From contig JAIWNU010000100.1 in the NCBI GenBank assembly GCA_020216655.1, forward strand, positions 1 to 12,437: a DNA stretch of 12,437 bases, read 5' to 3'. This DNA is from Treponema sp. GTDB taxonomy: Bacteria; Spirochaetota; Spirochaetia; Treponematales; Breznakiellaceae. Shown piece by piece: positions 1-7,078 of the stretch (positions within the stretch are counted from its first letter, which is position 1; each line of letters opens with the position of its first letter). A program made the translations under genes and the position numbers. The notes beneath the pieces are model-generated. The model was given only the letters and a program-made list of their open reading frames with translations. It was not told where the DNA came from and searched no databases.

Positions 1-590
1 GGACCAAGGCTTTTACCACAGGGCTTGCTAAAATCACCATCCCAGGTCTCAAGGATATTCCAATTCTTGGGCCAACCCTCTTTGACCATGTGTATCCAAC
101 TTTTTATGTTGCCCTTGCTTTGGTATTGCTCACCTGGTTCCTGGTGTATAAGACCCCCTTTGGACTGCGGCTCAGGGCCTGCGGCGAGCATCCCCAGGCA
201 GCGGCCTCTATGGGTATAAATGTGTACCGCATGCGCTATATGGGAGTCATGGCGTCGGGGATATTGGCAGGCCTCGCGGGGGGTGTCATGGTATTGACCC
301 AGGATATTCAGTATACCCTGACTTCCATTCATGGTACGGGCTTTATTGCCCTGGGCTCTCTCATTTTCGGAAAATGGAGTCCCTGGGGAGTGCTCGGCGC
401 AGGGCTCTTTTTCGGATTTTCCCAGGCCCTTTCTTATTATGCTAAGGATATACCGTTTATGGCTTCCTGGCCCCTGGAATTCTTCTATCTCTTTCCCTAT
501 GTGCTGACCATCATTGCCCTGATTCTCTTCTCCGGCAAGGCGGTGGGTCCCAAGGCAGCGGGCGAGATTTACGACGCGGGTAAGCGATAA
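1..590 (+). CDS. ABC transporter permease, Bmp/YufQ nucleoside/simple-sugar type (3' part)
   Basis: This is the C-terminal 196 residues of an inner-membrane permease; the reading frame is open from base 3 and its start lies upstream of the window. It would form part of the transmembrane channel of an ABC importer of the BPD_transp_2 family, working with a Bmp-type lipoprotein and a double ATPase. The segment FGLRLRACGEHPQAAASMGI followed by a YMGVMASG stretch is the cytoplasmic coupling-loop signature I know from YufQ/BmpD-like permeases. It is followed by hydrophobic segments (SGILAGLAGGVMVL, GTGFIALGSLIFGKWSPWGV, VLGAGLFFGFSQAL) and a final helix, FPYVLTIIALILF. Internal GTG or TTG codons such as the GTG at 90 are not real starts, because the homologous sequence continues upstream. 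Family assignment is firm; the substrate (nucleoside or sugar) is inferred from family only. Confidence 0.85.
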   Translation, partial: TKAFTTGLAKITIPGLKDIPILGPTLFDHVYPTFYVALALVLLTWFLVYKTPFGLRLRACGEHPQAAASMGINVYRMRYMGVMASGILAGLAGGVMVLTQDIQYTLTSIHGTGFIALGSLIFGKWSPWGVLGAGLFFGFSQALSYYAKDIPFMASWPLEFFYLFPYVLTIIALILFSGKAVGPKAAGEIYDAGKR

Positions 591-612
591 AAGGTTGATC
601 GGCACCTACATG

Positions 613-652
613 AAAGGCTGGCGGACTTAGCTTTCGCCAGCCTTTTTTTTTT
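613..652 (+). terminator. Rho-independent terminator of the ABC permease operon
   Basis: A perfect 8-bp GC-rich stem (GGCTGGCG at 616-623, CGCCAGCC at 635-642) with an 11-base loop is followed directly by ten T residues (643-652). The AAA before the stem can pair with the first Ts. It lies 23 bases after the permease stop and separates it from alaS. Confidence 0.95.
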
Positions 653-685
653 AAGAGGCTTCTCACTGTTCCCTGTCCGGGTCTC

Positions 686-714
686 TTGACGAGCTTCTTA
701 CAGTCCCCTACTAT
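686..714 (+). promoter_or_regulatory. Sigma-70-type promoter of alaS operon
   Basis: TTGACG (686-691) and TACTAT (709-714) are separated by exactly 17 bases. The -35 box matches the consensus at 5 of 6 positions and the -10 at 4 of 6. The predicted transcription start is near 721, only about two bases before the alaS ATG at 723. No other good promoter is seen between the upstream terminator and alaS. Confidence 0.6.
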
Positions 715-722
715 GGTTCACC

Positions 723-2510
723 ATGGACGCTAATGAATTAAGATCGAAATATATCGAATTTTTTAAATCCAAGGGTCATGCCCAGATCCAGGGGAAATCC
801 CTTATCCCCGATAATGACCCCACAGTTCTGTTTACCACCGCCGGAATGCACCCCCTGGTGCCCTACCTTTTAGGAGAACCCCATCCTGCGGGCAACAGAT
901 TAACGGACTATCAAAAGTGTATCCGCACCGGCGATATTGATGCAGTAGGGGATCCCAGCCATTTGACCTGTTTTGAAATGCTTGGAAACTGGTCCTTGGG
1001 AGACTATTTTAAGGAAGGGGCTATAACCATGAGTTTCGAGTTCCTCACGGATCCGAAATGGCTTGGAATTCCCCTGGAAAAAATTGGTGTTACTGTCTTT
1101 GCCGGTGAAGAAGGCATTCCCCGGGATGAAGAATCGGCGGCAATATGGAAACGGCTTGGCATCCCAGAAGAACGGATCCGTTTCCTCCCCCGGGAAGACA
1201 ATTGGTGGGGACCCGCGGGTACCACCGGCCCCTGCGGCCCTGATACGGAGATGTTTATCGATACGGGGCGGCCCTCCTGCGGCCTCGATTGCGGGCCGGG
1301 CTGTAAATGCGGAAAATGGCTCGAGATTTGGAACGACGTGTTCATGCAGTACAACAAGACCGCAGAGGGCACCTACGAGCCCCTGGCAAGAAAGTGTGTG
1401 GATACGGGTATGGGCATCGAGCGGACCGTTACCATTCTGAATGGTAAGAAGTCTGTCTATGATACGGAAATTTTTGCGCCCCTTATTGCGGCGGTTGAAC
1501 GGATTTCTGGATATACCTACGGCACCGATTCGGAAAAGGACAAGTCGGTCCGGATTATCTGCGATCATGGCAGGGCTGCTACCTTTATTCTTGGGGATCC
1601 CAAAGGCGTGAGCCCCTCCAACGTGGGAGCAGGCTATGTACTCCGCAGGCTCATCCGCCGTGCGGTTCGGCATGGCCGTAAGCTCGGTATCGAAACACTG
1701 TTCCTTACCGAAATTGCCGAAGTGGTGGTCGAAAAATTTTCAGCCCCCTATCCGGAGCTGGCGGAAAACCGCAGCCGGATCATGGAAGAGCTTCAGCAGG
1801 AAGAACAGAGGTTCCTGGAGACCTTGCAGAAAGGGGAGCATGAGTTCGAAAAACTGCTTCCCAACCTGCTTAAGGATCCGCGGAAAATTATTTCCGGCCG
1901 CCTGGCCTTTAAGCTCTACGACACCTACGGTTTCCCCATCGAACTCACGGAAGAACTGGCTGCTGAGCATGGTATGACCATTAACCGGGAAGAATTTGAT
2001 GAGGCCTTTAAAAAGCACCAGGAACTCTCCCGGGCCGGTAGTGAACAGGTCTTTAAGGGAGGTCTGGCGGACCACGGCGAACAGGCTGTTAAATACCATA
2101 CGGCTACGCATCTGCTCCATAAGGCCCTCAGGATGGTTTTAGGTGAGCATGTTGCCCAAAAGGGTTCCAACATTACCGCAGAACGGATGCGGTTTGACTT
2201 TTCTCATCCTTCCCCGATGACCGCCGAAGAGATTGCAAAGGTAGAAGCGATCGTGAACGAGCAGATTAAGCGGGATTTACCGGTCACTATGGAAATTATG
2301 TCATTAGAGGATGCCAAGGCTGCAGGGGCGATCGCCCTGTTTGGCGAAAAGTACGAATCCCAGGTCAAGGTGTACACCATTGGAGACTTTTCCAAAGAAG
2401 TCTGCGGCGGTCCCCATGTAGACCGGACCGGCAAGCTTGGTACCTTTAAGATACAGAAGGAACAATCTTCCTCCGCCGGTGTACGCCGGATCAGGGCTGT
2501 ACTTGAGTAA
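723..2510 (+). CDS. alaS: Alanyl-tRNA synthetase, short spirochaete form
   Basis: Cytoplasmic class II synthetase that charges tRNA-Ala and edits mischarged Ser/Gly. The N-terminus (ELRSKYIEFFKSKGH, then FTTAGMHPLVPYLLG) and the NDVFMQYNK segment are typical of the AlaRS catalytic domain. A Cys cluster (C186, C190, C194, C196) precedes the latter, as I recall for Borrelia. The editing domain carries both zinc motifs: HTATH (H459/H463) and CGGPH (C561/H565; P replaces the usual T of CGGTH). At 595 residues it ends right after the editing domain (SSSAGVRRIRAVLE), so the C-terminal oligomerisation/C-Ala region of the usual ~875-residue enzyme is absent. This is known for spirochaetes and is not a truncation. 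The ATG at 723 is the only start that gives the conserved N-terminus; an in-frame stop lies at 687-689 and no alternative start lies between. No Shine-Dalgarno is visible. First gene of a probable four-gene operon. Confidence 0.97.
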   Translation: MDANELRSKYIEFFKSKGHAQIQGKSLIPDNDPTVLFTTAGMHPLVPYLLGEPHPAGNRLTDYQKCIRTGDIDAVGDPSHLTCFEMLGNWSLGDYFKEGAITMSFEFLTDPKWLGIPLEKIGVTVFAGEEGIPRDEESAAIWKRLGIPEERIRFLPREDNWWGPAGTTGPCGPDTEMFIDTGRPSCGLDCGPGCKCGKWLEIWNDVFMQYNKTAEGTYEPLARKCVDTGMGIERTVTILNGKKSVYDTEIFAPLIAAVERISGYTYGTDSEKDKSVRIICDHGRAATFILGDPKGVSPSNVGAGYVLRRLIRRAVRHGRKLGIETLFLTEIAEVVVEKFSAPYPELAENRSRIMEELQQEEQRFLETLQKGEHEFEKLLPNLLKDPRKIISGRLAFKLYDTYGFPIELTEELAAEHGMTINREEFDEAFKKHQELSRAGSEQVFKGGLADHGEQAVKYHTATHLLHKALRMVLGEHVAQKGSNITAERMRFDFSHPSPMTAEEIAKVEAIVNEQIKRDLPVTMEIMSLEDAKAAGAIALFGEKYESQVKVYTIGDFSKEVCGGPHVDRTGKLGTFKIQKEQSSSAGVRRIRAVLE

Positions 2511-2566
2511 GGAATATTCCGTAACCTTTGAGCATCTGATATATTCTATTTTTAAGAAGGATACAT

Positions 2567-3613
2567 ATGAAACGCAATGTACTTGTGATGCTTTTTACCC
2601 TTGCTGTGGCAGCCCTTGTTAGTGCCCAGGCCGATTTACAGTCCGTAGCTTTGGTAAAGTTAACTAAAACAGAGCCAATTACGGTTAAACAGCTTAAGGC
2701 AGAGGTTCAAAAAATCGAAGCCCAGACCGGAAAAGCCCTTACCATCGATGAACGGAAACAGGTTCTTGATGTAATGATTAATGAGCGGCTTGCCCTGCAG
2801 GCTGCAGAACGGGACAAGGTAACGGTAAGCGATGCTGAAATAAACCAGCAGCTGCAGCAGGCCAGAACTGCAATGGCCCAGAGCCTGGGCCGGCAGCCCA
2901 CGGATGCTGAGTTCGAAGCGGCTATTAAGCAGCAAACCGGCATGGACCTGGCCTCATATAAGGAACAGATGAAACGGCTCGTGACGGTTCAGAAATACCT
3001 CATGACAAAAAAGCAGGACCTTATCAATTCTATTAAAAAGCCGACCGAGAACGAAATTAAAAACTTCTACGAGCTCAATAAGGCAAAACTGGTGCGGCCC
3101 GATACGGTTCGGTTTTCCATGATTTTCGTCCCCTATGGCAATGATGCAGCTTCCAAGGCCAAGGCAAAAGAGCTGGCAGATAAGCTTGTGAAAGACATTG
3201 GCACGAGCCCATCCAAATTTGATGAAGCGGTTCTCCGGGGCCAGTCCCCATCTGCGGGCTATCAGGCCGGCGACGGCGGCTATCTGCCGAAAACCGCAGA
3301 AGCCCAGAGTATTGTCGGCCCGGATTTCATGAACGTAGCCTTTTCTCTGAAACAGGGAGAAGTCTCCCGGCTCATCGAAAATACCAAAGGGTACCAGATA
3401 ATTAAAATTACCGAAGCCTACAGCCAAAAAAACCTGGACCTGGATGATATTTATCAGTTGGGCAACAAGATTACCGTGCGGGAGTATATTGGCAATCTTC
3501 TGTATCAGCAGAATCAGCAGGCCATATTTGATAAGGCGAGCAAAGAGCTTGTAGATGAACTCCGCGCTGGCGGCAAATCTTTCCAAATTTTTGAAAAAAA
3601 CATAGCATATTAA
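2567..3613 (+). CDS. Secreted parvulin-type peptidyl-prolyl cis-trans isomerase (SurA/PrsA-like)
   Basis: A 348-residue exported folding factor. Residues 1-20 form a Sec signal peptide (MKRN, a hydrophobic core LVMLFTLAVAALV, then SA|QA). There is no lipobox Cys, so the product is probably periplasmic and soluble. Residues about 30-155 resemble the helical SurA N-terminal chaperone domain, rich in Gln, Ala and Lys. Residues about 181-285 form a parvulin rotamase domain: VRFSMIFVPYG, then AGDGGYLPK, VAFSLKQGEVSRLI and GYQIIKITE. A C-terminal helical tail follows. The start has a good Shine-Dalgarno (AAGAAGGA at 2554-2561). It lies 56 bases after alaS with no terminator between, so co-transcription is likely. 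A likely role is chaperoning of outer-membrane or periplasmic proteins. I believe the T. pallidum homologue was first named a basic membrane protein (Tpn39b), but this is recall only. Confidence 0.85.
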   Translation: MKRNVLVMLFTLAVAALVSAQADLQSVALVKLTKTEPITVKQLKAEVQKIEAQTGKALTIDERKQVLDVMINERLALQAAERDKVTVSDAEINQQLQQARTAMAQSLGRQPTDAEFEAAIKQQTGMDLASYKEQMKRLVTVQKYLMTKKQDLINSIKKPTENEIKNFYELNKAKLVRPDTVRFSMIFVPYGNDAASKAKAKELADKLVKDIGTSPSKFDEAVLRGQSPSAGYQAGDGGYLPKTAEAQSIVGPDFMNVAFSLKQGEVSRLIENTKGYQIIKITEAYSQKNLDLDDIYQLGNKITVREYIGNLLYQQNQQAIFDKASKELVDELRAGGKSFQIFEKNIAY

Positions 3614-3615
3614 TT

Positions 3616-4047
3616 ATGGCATCGAGACGAAAAGCGCGTATATTGGCTTTCCAGGCCCTCTTTTCCTGGGAAGCCTCGGGGGCAAGTGTTCAGGAACTAG
3701 TCAGTTTTTCCTGGTTAGACCAGGAAAAACGAGATGCCCTTGATGAAGGAACCGCTGTATTCGCACGGTTATTGATTGCGGGAACAATTGAAAACATTGA
3801 AACCATCGACAGCCTTATTAAGGCTCATTTGAAGAACTGGAATTTTGATCGTCTTAATAGGGTCGATTTGGCAATTATGCGGATGAGTGTCTATTCACTC
3901 AAATACCAAGAGGATATTCCTGCCTCCATAGTAATAGACGAAGCCATAGATATTGCAAAAGAATATGGTACCGACGATTCGTTCCGCTTTATTAACGGCG
4001 TATTGGACGCAATTAAAAAGGACATTCAGGGTGGTTTAGGAGTATGA
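3616..4047 (+). CDS. nusB: Transcription antitermination factor NusB
   Basis: A small helical RNA-binding protein of 143 residues, the usual NusB length. With NusE/S10 it binds boxA RNA and supports rRNA antitermination. The N-terminal SRRKARILAFQALFSWE and the C-terminal run through RLNRVDLAIMRMSVYSL, IPASIVIDEAIDIAKEYG and FINGVLDAI are classic family signatures. The ATG follows the PPIase stop after two bases (TAA-TT-ATG), and no Shine-Dalgarno is present upstream. Translation therefore probably depends on coupling to the preceding gene. It overlaps the next gene by four bases (ATGA). Confidence 0.95.
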   Translation: MASRRKARILAFQALFSWEASGASVQELVSFSWLDQEKRDALDEGTAVFARLLIAGTIENIETIDSLIKAHLKNWNFDRLNRVDLAIMRMSVYSLKYQEDIPASIVIDEAIDIAKEYGTDDSFRFINGVLDAIKKDIQGGLGV

Positions 4048-5684
4048 CGAGCAAGAACCGGTTCCCTATTCGGTTCGCTGTCAATCCTCGGCTTCTTATT
4101 ATCGGCCTCGGCTGCGCTGCGGTCCTGGCCGCTCTTCTTACTTTTATCTTCAAAAGCCCCCAAACCCAAACTAATAAACTCGATTTTACCTATCTGGATA
4201 GCCAAATAGATGCCTGGGATGGCGTGTCCAGCCCTGATAAGATTTTAAAAACCCTTCAGAGCTATGAAAAAGAACAGATTGGATCAGGTGCCGCGCTGTC
4301 CCTTCTCAAACGGTACCGACTTTTAGCCCTTAAAGGGCTCCGATACGATATCTATACTGCAAAGGCCCGAGAGTTTTACGAGAAATATCCCAAACAAGGC
4401 GCAATCTTGTCTTTATTTCTGGATAGCTTCCTTCTCGTGCCCCATGAATTGTCTCAAGCTGAGATAAAACTTTTGCTCCATCTGGATCCTCGGGATATTT
4501 CGCCTGAAAATGCTTCGCTTCTGCTGCTTGTGCTGTATAAAGCCGATTTTATAGATACTCCTCAACGGTTTTTGCAGATTCCCTATGGAATAGAATTGAT
4601 GAACCAGCTGCTTGCTAATGCAGACCCTACTCATTCATCAATCTTTACAAACAACGCAGTTGTGGCGCTCGTACTTTCCGGGAATATTCAGGCTGCTCTT
4701 GCCGCAGGAAAAGGTGTGGTAGGAACAACGGTGAATTTTGATGCCCTCTATGCCAATCTCTTGTATGATTTTGGTTCCCCGGAAGAAGCTGCCTTTTTAT
4801 TCCGTAAACTCTATGAGCAGGACGGAAACTACAAGTACCTGCTTCATGAAGCAGATGCTTTTGTAAAAAGCGGAGATATTCAAAAAGCCCGCGGTGTCTG
4901 GATAGAACTTGAACCGAACCTTTCCGGTCCAGCATTGCTTACGGTGCTGTATAACCTAGGATCCACGGGAGCTGATCCTGCTGAACGGAAAGACTATTTC
5001 TTGCGTTTATTAGACATAGATAAACTCCATGAATACGGTGTTTTGCAGTACACGAGGCTCTTGCCTGATACAGAAGCCCTGAGCTTTTTGCGCTCCTTGC
5101 CGATCTACAAAACCCATGCTCTCTTGCAGCTCGAAACGCTCAGGCTTGAGTATTCTGGGGCAAACCGGCCGTTTGTACCCGGATCTTTGTGGATCTTACT
5201 GAACAGATTTCCTCAGGATGAACGGCTCTATCACTGGGGAGCATGGTATTTATACACTATAGGAAATATACAGGAGCTTGAGAAACTGCTTGCCATGGCT
5301 AAAGAAAAGGGAATACAGCATCCTTCCCTTGTCTTATATCCCGCTTTGCGTGCTCTGGAACAGGGAAAGCTGGAAACCGCCCAAAAGTTGCTATCTTCAT
5401 ATCCCAGCACGGAGTGGTATATTCCCGCTAACCTGGGGAAACTGTACCAAAAAAACTACAGAATCTTAGACGCCATTGAGATGTATCAATTAGCCGCTTC
5501 ATTAGCTCAAGATGAAAAAATTGAATCCCGTCTGTATCATCAGATTGGAGATTGCTTTTTATCATTGGAAAAATTGTCAGAAGCCCGCAGAAGTTATGAA
5601 TATGCGATCCAGCTGAATCCTGGTAATATGGAAGCCGCATTTGCACTCCAGAAGCTGAATGCTCGCATGATTAATCCGCGCTGA
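4044..5684 (+). CDS. Membrane-anchored TPR-repeat protein
   Basis: A 546-residue protein with a basic N-terminus and one transmembrane helix at about residues 17-36 (LLIIGLGCAAVLAALLTFIF). The rest is an almost entirely helical, probably periplasmic domain. Clear TPR-like helices occur near the C-terminus, for example the stretch from ANLGKLYQKNYRILDAIEMY through YHQIGDCFLSLEKLSEARRS to YEYAIQLNPGNMEAAFALQ. Weaker repeats occupy the middle (PEEAAFLFRKLYEQDGNYKY and KSGDIQKARGVWIEL). It overlaps nusB by four bases, so translation is coupled. A TAGGAG lies too close to the ATG, and AGGGTGG at 4028-4034 may be the effective ribosome site. No enzymatic motif is seen; the likely role is a scaffold in the cell envelope. 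The specific function is unknown. Last gene of the alaS operon. Confidence 0.8.
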   Translation: MTSKNRFPIRFAVNPRLLIIGLGCAAVLAALLTFIFKSPQTQTNKLDFTYLDSQIDAWDGVSSPDKILKTLQSYEKEQIGSGAALSLLKRYRLLALKGLRYDIYTAKAREFYEKYPKQGAILSLFLDSFLLVPHELSQAEIKLLLHLDPRDISPENASLLLLVLYKADFIDTPQRFLQIPYGIELMNQLLANADPTHSSIFTNNAVVALVLSGNIQAALAAGKGVVGTTVNFDALYANLLYDFGSPEEAAFLFRKLYEQDGNYKYLLHEADAFVKSGDIQKARGVWIELEPNLSGPALLTVLYNLGSTGADPAERKDYFLRLLDIDKLHEYGVLQYTRLLPDTEALSFLRSLPIYKTHALLQLETLRLEYSGANRPFVPGSLWILLNRFPQDERLYHWGAWYLYTIGNIQELEKLLAMAKEKGIQHPSLVLYPALRALEQGKLETAQKLLSSYPSTEWYIPANLGKLYQKNYRILDAIEMYQLAASLAQDEKIESRLYHQIGDCFLSLEKLSEARRSYEYAIQLNPGNMEAAFALQKLNARMINPR

Positions 5685-5700
5685 TGCTGATTTATTGATA

Positions 5701-5738
5701 AAAAAAAGGGGATATCCTCAACTTTTCGGACATCCCCC
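5701..5738 (-). terminator. Intrinsic terminator of groES
   Basis: Read on the minus strand, a 10-bp stem with one mismatch (GGGGATGTCC and GGATATCCCC, plus-strand 5737-5728 and 5717-5708) with a 10-base loop is followed by seven Ts (plus-strand A-run 5701-5707). It sits between the convergent TPR gene and groES. On the plus strand there is no T-run after the hairpin, so it should act mainly for groES. Its 5' arm is identical to that of the terminator at 8034. Confidence 0.85.
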
Positions 5739-5768
5739 GTAGTGCCATATTTAAAAGTCGGTTGCTTG

Positions 5769-6035
5769 CTATTCGATAATGGCAATGATATCGGACATTT
5801 TCAGAATAAGGTATTCAACACCATCAACCTTAATCTGGGTGCCGGCATATTTGTCATACATGACCTTCTGCCCCACAGCTACCTTGATGACATCCTTGTT
5901 ATCACCAATAGCGGTAACGACACCGGTCTGGGTCTTTTCCTGGGCAGTATCGGGAATAATGATACCCCCGGCGGTTTTGGATTCGGTTTTTTCAAGCTTT
6001 ACCATGACACGGTCGTCTAAGGGTTTTACAGTCAT
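5769..6035 (-). CDS. groES: Co-chaperonin GroES (Hsp10)
   Basis: An 88-residue lid subunit of the GroEL/GroES folding chamber, slightly shorter than typical (about 95). MTVKPLDDRVMVKLEKTESK opens the protein. The mobile loop TAGGIIIPDTAQEKTQTGVV binds GroEL, and the GQKVMYDKYAGTQIKVDG and EYLILKMSDIIAIIE segments complete the beta barrel. The start is fixed by a near-perfect Shine-Dalgarno (AGGAGGA, plus-strand 6041-6047). groEL is not adjacent; the gene is monocistronic between its own promoter and terminator. From memory, groES and groEL are also separate in T. pallidum. No CIRCE element (TTAGCACTC-N9-GAGTGCTAA) is present upstream. Confidence 0.97.
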   Translation of the reverse strand: MTVKPLDDRVMVKLEKTESKTAGGIIIPDTAQEKTQTGVVTAIGDNKDVIKVAVGQKVMYDKYAGTQIKVDGVEYLILKMSDIIAIIE

Positions 6036-6087
6036 ATAATTCCTCCTGAGGTACAGATATTGTTGTAGTAATGGATATTACGGTTTA

Positions 6088-6117
6088 AATATACGGAAAA
6101 AGACCTGCAAAGGTCAA
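6088..6117 (-). promoter_or_regulatory. Sigma-70-type promoter of groES
   Basis: On the minus strand TTGACC (plus 6112-6117) and TATATT (plus 6088-6093) are spaced by 18 bases. The predicted start near 6081 gives a leader of about 45 bases ending in the strong ribosome site. A short inverted repeat, GACCT-N4-AGGTC (6102-6115), overlaps the -35 box. A heat-shock sigma-32-type or CIRCE control signal was not recognised. Confidence 0.65.
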
Positions 6118-6140
6118 CAAAAATCGGCGGTAACTTGAAT

Positions 6141-6169
6141 TTGCTTATTAAGAAAATTATTGGTATCTT
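6141..6169 (+). promoter_or_regulatory. Candidate promoter of the TPR/SEC-C gene
   Basis: TTGCTT (6141-6146) and TATCTT (6164-6169) are spaced by 17 bases, divergent from the groES promoter. The predicted start is about 6176, at or just before the candidate start codons (GTG 6176, GTG 6179, ATG 6185). The match is moderate. Confidence 0.4.
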
Positions 6170-6184
6170 ATCGTTGTGGTGAAT

Positions 6185-6883
6185 ATGAAAGACTGGTTTG
6201 GACCCTTTGAACGGGGCCGGAAGGCCCTGGCAAAACATAAAACAGCCTATGCAATTAAGGAATTCAAGAAAGCTGTAGAAATCTGTCCGGTCCGGGCATC
6301 TAAAGAGTTGGCTCGAATCCTTTATTACCTTGGACTCGCATTGGATCGTTCCGGTCAGCCGGGGCTAGCGGCAAAAAGCTGGGTAAATGCCAGAAAGCTC
6401 GTTCGTTCTGGTCCCTTTGTGTCATTATATTCACGGTGGATTAACGGCTATGGCATGCGGAAAAGCGAAAGTCCGCTGCTGGATGATTACCGGGCGTTTC
6501 AGTCTGTTCAGGTCCTCAGGTATTTAAGCAAACGGGGATCAGGACGATTTTGTTCCGAAGCTGAACGGGATGTGGTCTATGCAGTAATAGACGATGCTTG
6601 GAAACTTATATCGAAGAGTAAGGTGCTTTATTCCCTTTCGTGTACTGAAAAATTAGCAATTTTTAGGAAAGCTAAGTTAGATTTTCCCTACCTGTACATA
6701 GAAGATGTTTTCCAGACCGATTGTGATCCTATAATAGGCAATTTTAGGCAAAAACATTCAGTCGCTTCTGTCCGCTTAACCGATGACGATCCCTGTTCCT
6801 GCGGTTCAGGGCTGCCCCGCAGAATGTGCTGCGGAAGGCTCTATTCGTGTACAGAACAGGAGTATGCCCACCCAAAGCACTAG
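6185..6883 (+). CDS. Small TPR-like protein with C-terminal SEC-C zinc motif
   Basis: A 232-residue cytoplasmic protein with no signal peptide or membrane segment. The N-terminal third (FERGRKALAKHKTAYAIKEF, then ILYYLGLALDRSGQPGLAAK) looks like a pair of TPR helices. The C-terminus holds a SEC-C-type metal motif, PCSCGSGLPRRMCCG, with C204, C206, C215 and C216. Such a motif binds zinc and is known from the SecA tail and many small proteins. Start choice is uncertain: GTG codons at 6176 and 6179 are in frame, but ATG 6185 is preferred; none has a good Shine-Dalgarno. It lies divergent from groES and upstream of the sigma-factor gene. Possible roles include contact with ribosome, SecB or nucleic acid, but the sequence does not decide. 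The reading frame is well supported; the function is unknown. Confidence 0.75.
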   Translation: MKDWFGPFERGRKALAKHKTAYAIKEFKKAVEICPVRASKELARILYYLGLALDRSGQPGLAAKSWVNARKLVRSGPFVSLYSRWINGYGMRKSESPLLDDYRAFQSVQVLRYLSKRGSGRFCSEAERDVVYAVIDDAWKLISKSKVLYSLSCTEKLAIFRKAKLDFPYLYIEDVFQTDCDPIIGNFRQKHSVASVRLTDDDPCSCGSGLPRRMCCGRLYSCTEQEYAHPKH

Positions 6884-6965
6884 ATGCCTGGGAATGTGTC
6901 ATTAGGAACCAATAATTTACGAAATTTGAGATGCTGTATCATTTAGACCCACATTTTTGCAAGCC

Positions 6966-6982
6966 ATAGCAAATAGTGCTAT
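6966..6982 (+). promoter_or_regulatory. Dyad ATAGC-N7-GCTAT, candidate activator site
   Basis: A perfect 5-7-5 inverted repeat lies in the intergenic region about 124-140 bases upstream of the predicted sigma-54 transcription start. It overlaps a second short dyad, TTTGC-N8-GCAAA (6956-6973). The distance suits an enhancer-binding-protein site, but the arms are short and could arise by chance. Confidence 0.25.
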
Positions 6983-7020
6983 ACAATTCTATTGGCTGCC
7001 GATATATGTAATCATTTAAG

Positions 7021-7037
7021 TATTTATCATATAAATA
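7021..7037 (+). promoter_or_regulatory. Dyad TATTTAT-CAT-ATAAATA, candidate activator site
   Basis: A perfect 7-3-7 inverted repeat lies about 69-85 bases upstream of the predicted start of the sigma-factor transcript. It sits in a very AT-rich stretch, which lowers its significance. The remainder of the 242-base gap before the sigma gene holds no gene or terminator that I can see. Confidence 0.3.
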
Positions 7038-7078
7038 GATATCTAAAATATATTTTCATCCTTTTAATTTCATCTTGC

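Noticed and set aside
900..1673. Long minus-strand open frame of 257 codons inside alaS
   Set aside because: It is fully antisense to a confidently identified gene, has no ribosome site or family resemblance, and is explained by codon bias on the opposite strand.
2528..2566. Possible internal promoter (TTGAGC with nearby AT-rich boxes) before the PPIase gene
   Set aside because: No -10-like box lies at acceptable spacing, and no terminator separates it from alaS, so co-transcription is the simpler view.
2954..3586. Minus-strand open frame of 210 codons inside the PPIase gene
   Set aside because: The sense frame has a signal peptide, a Shine-Dalgarno and a parvulin domain; the antisense product has no recognisable features.
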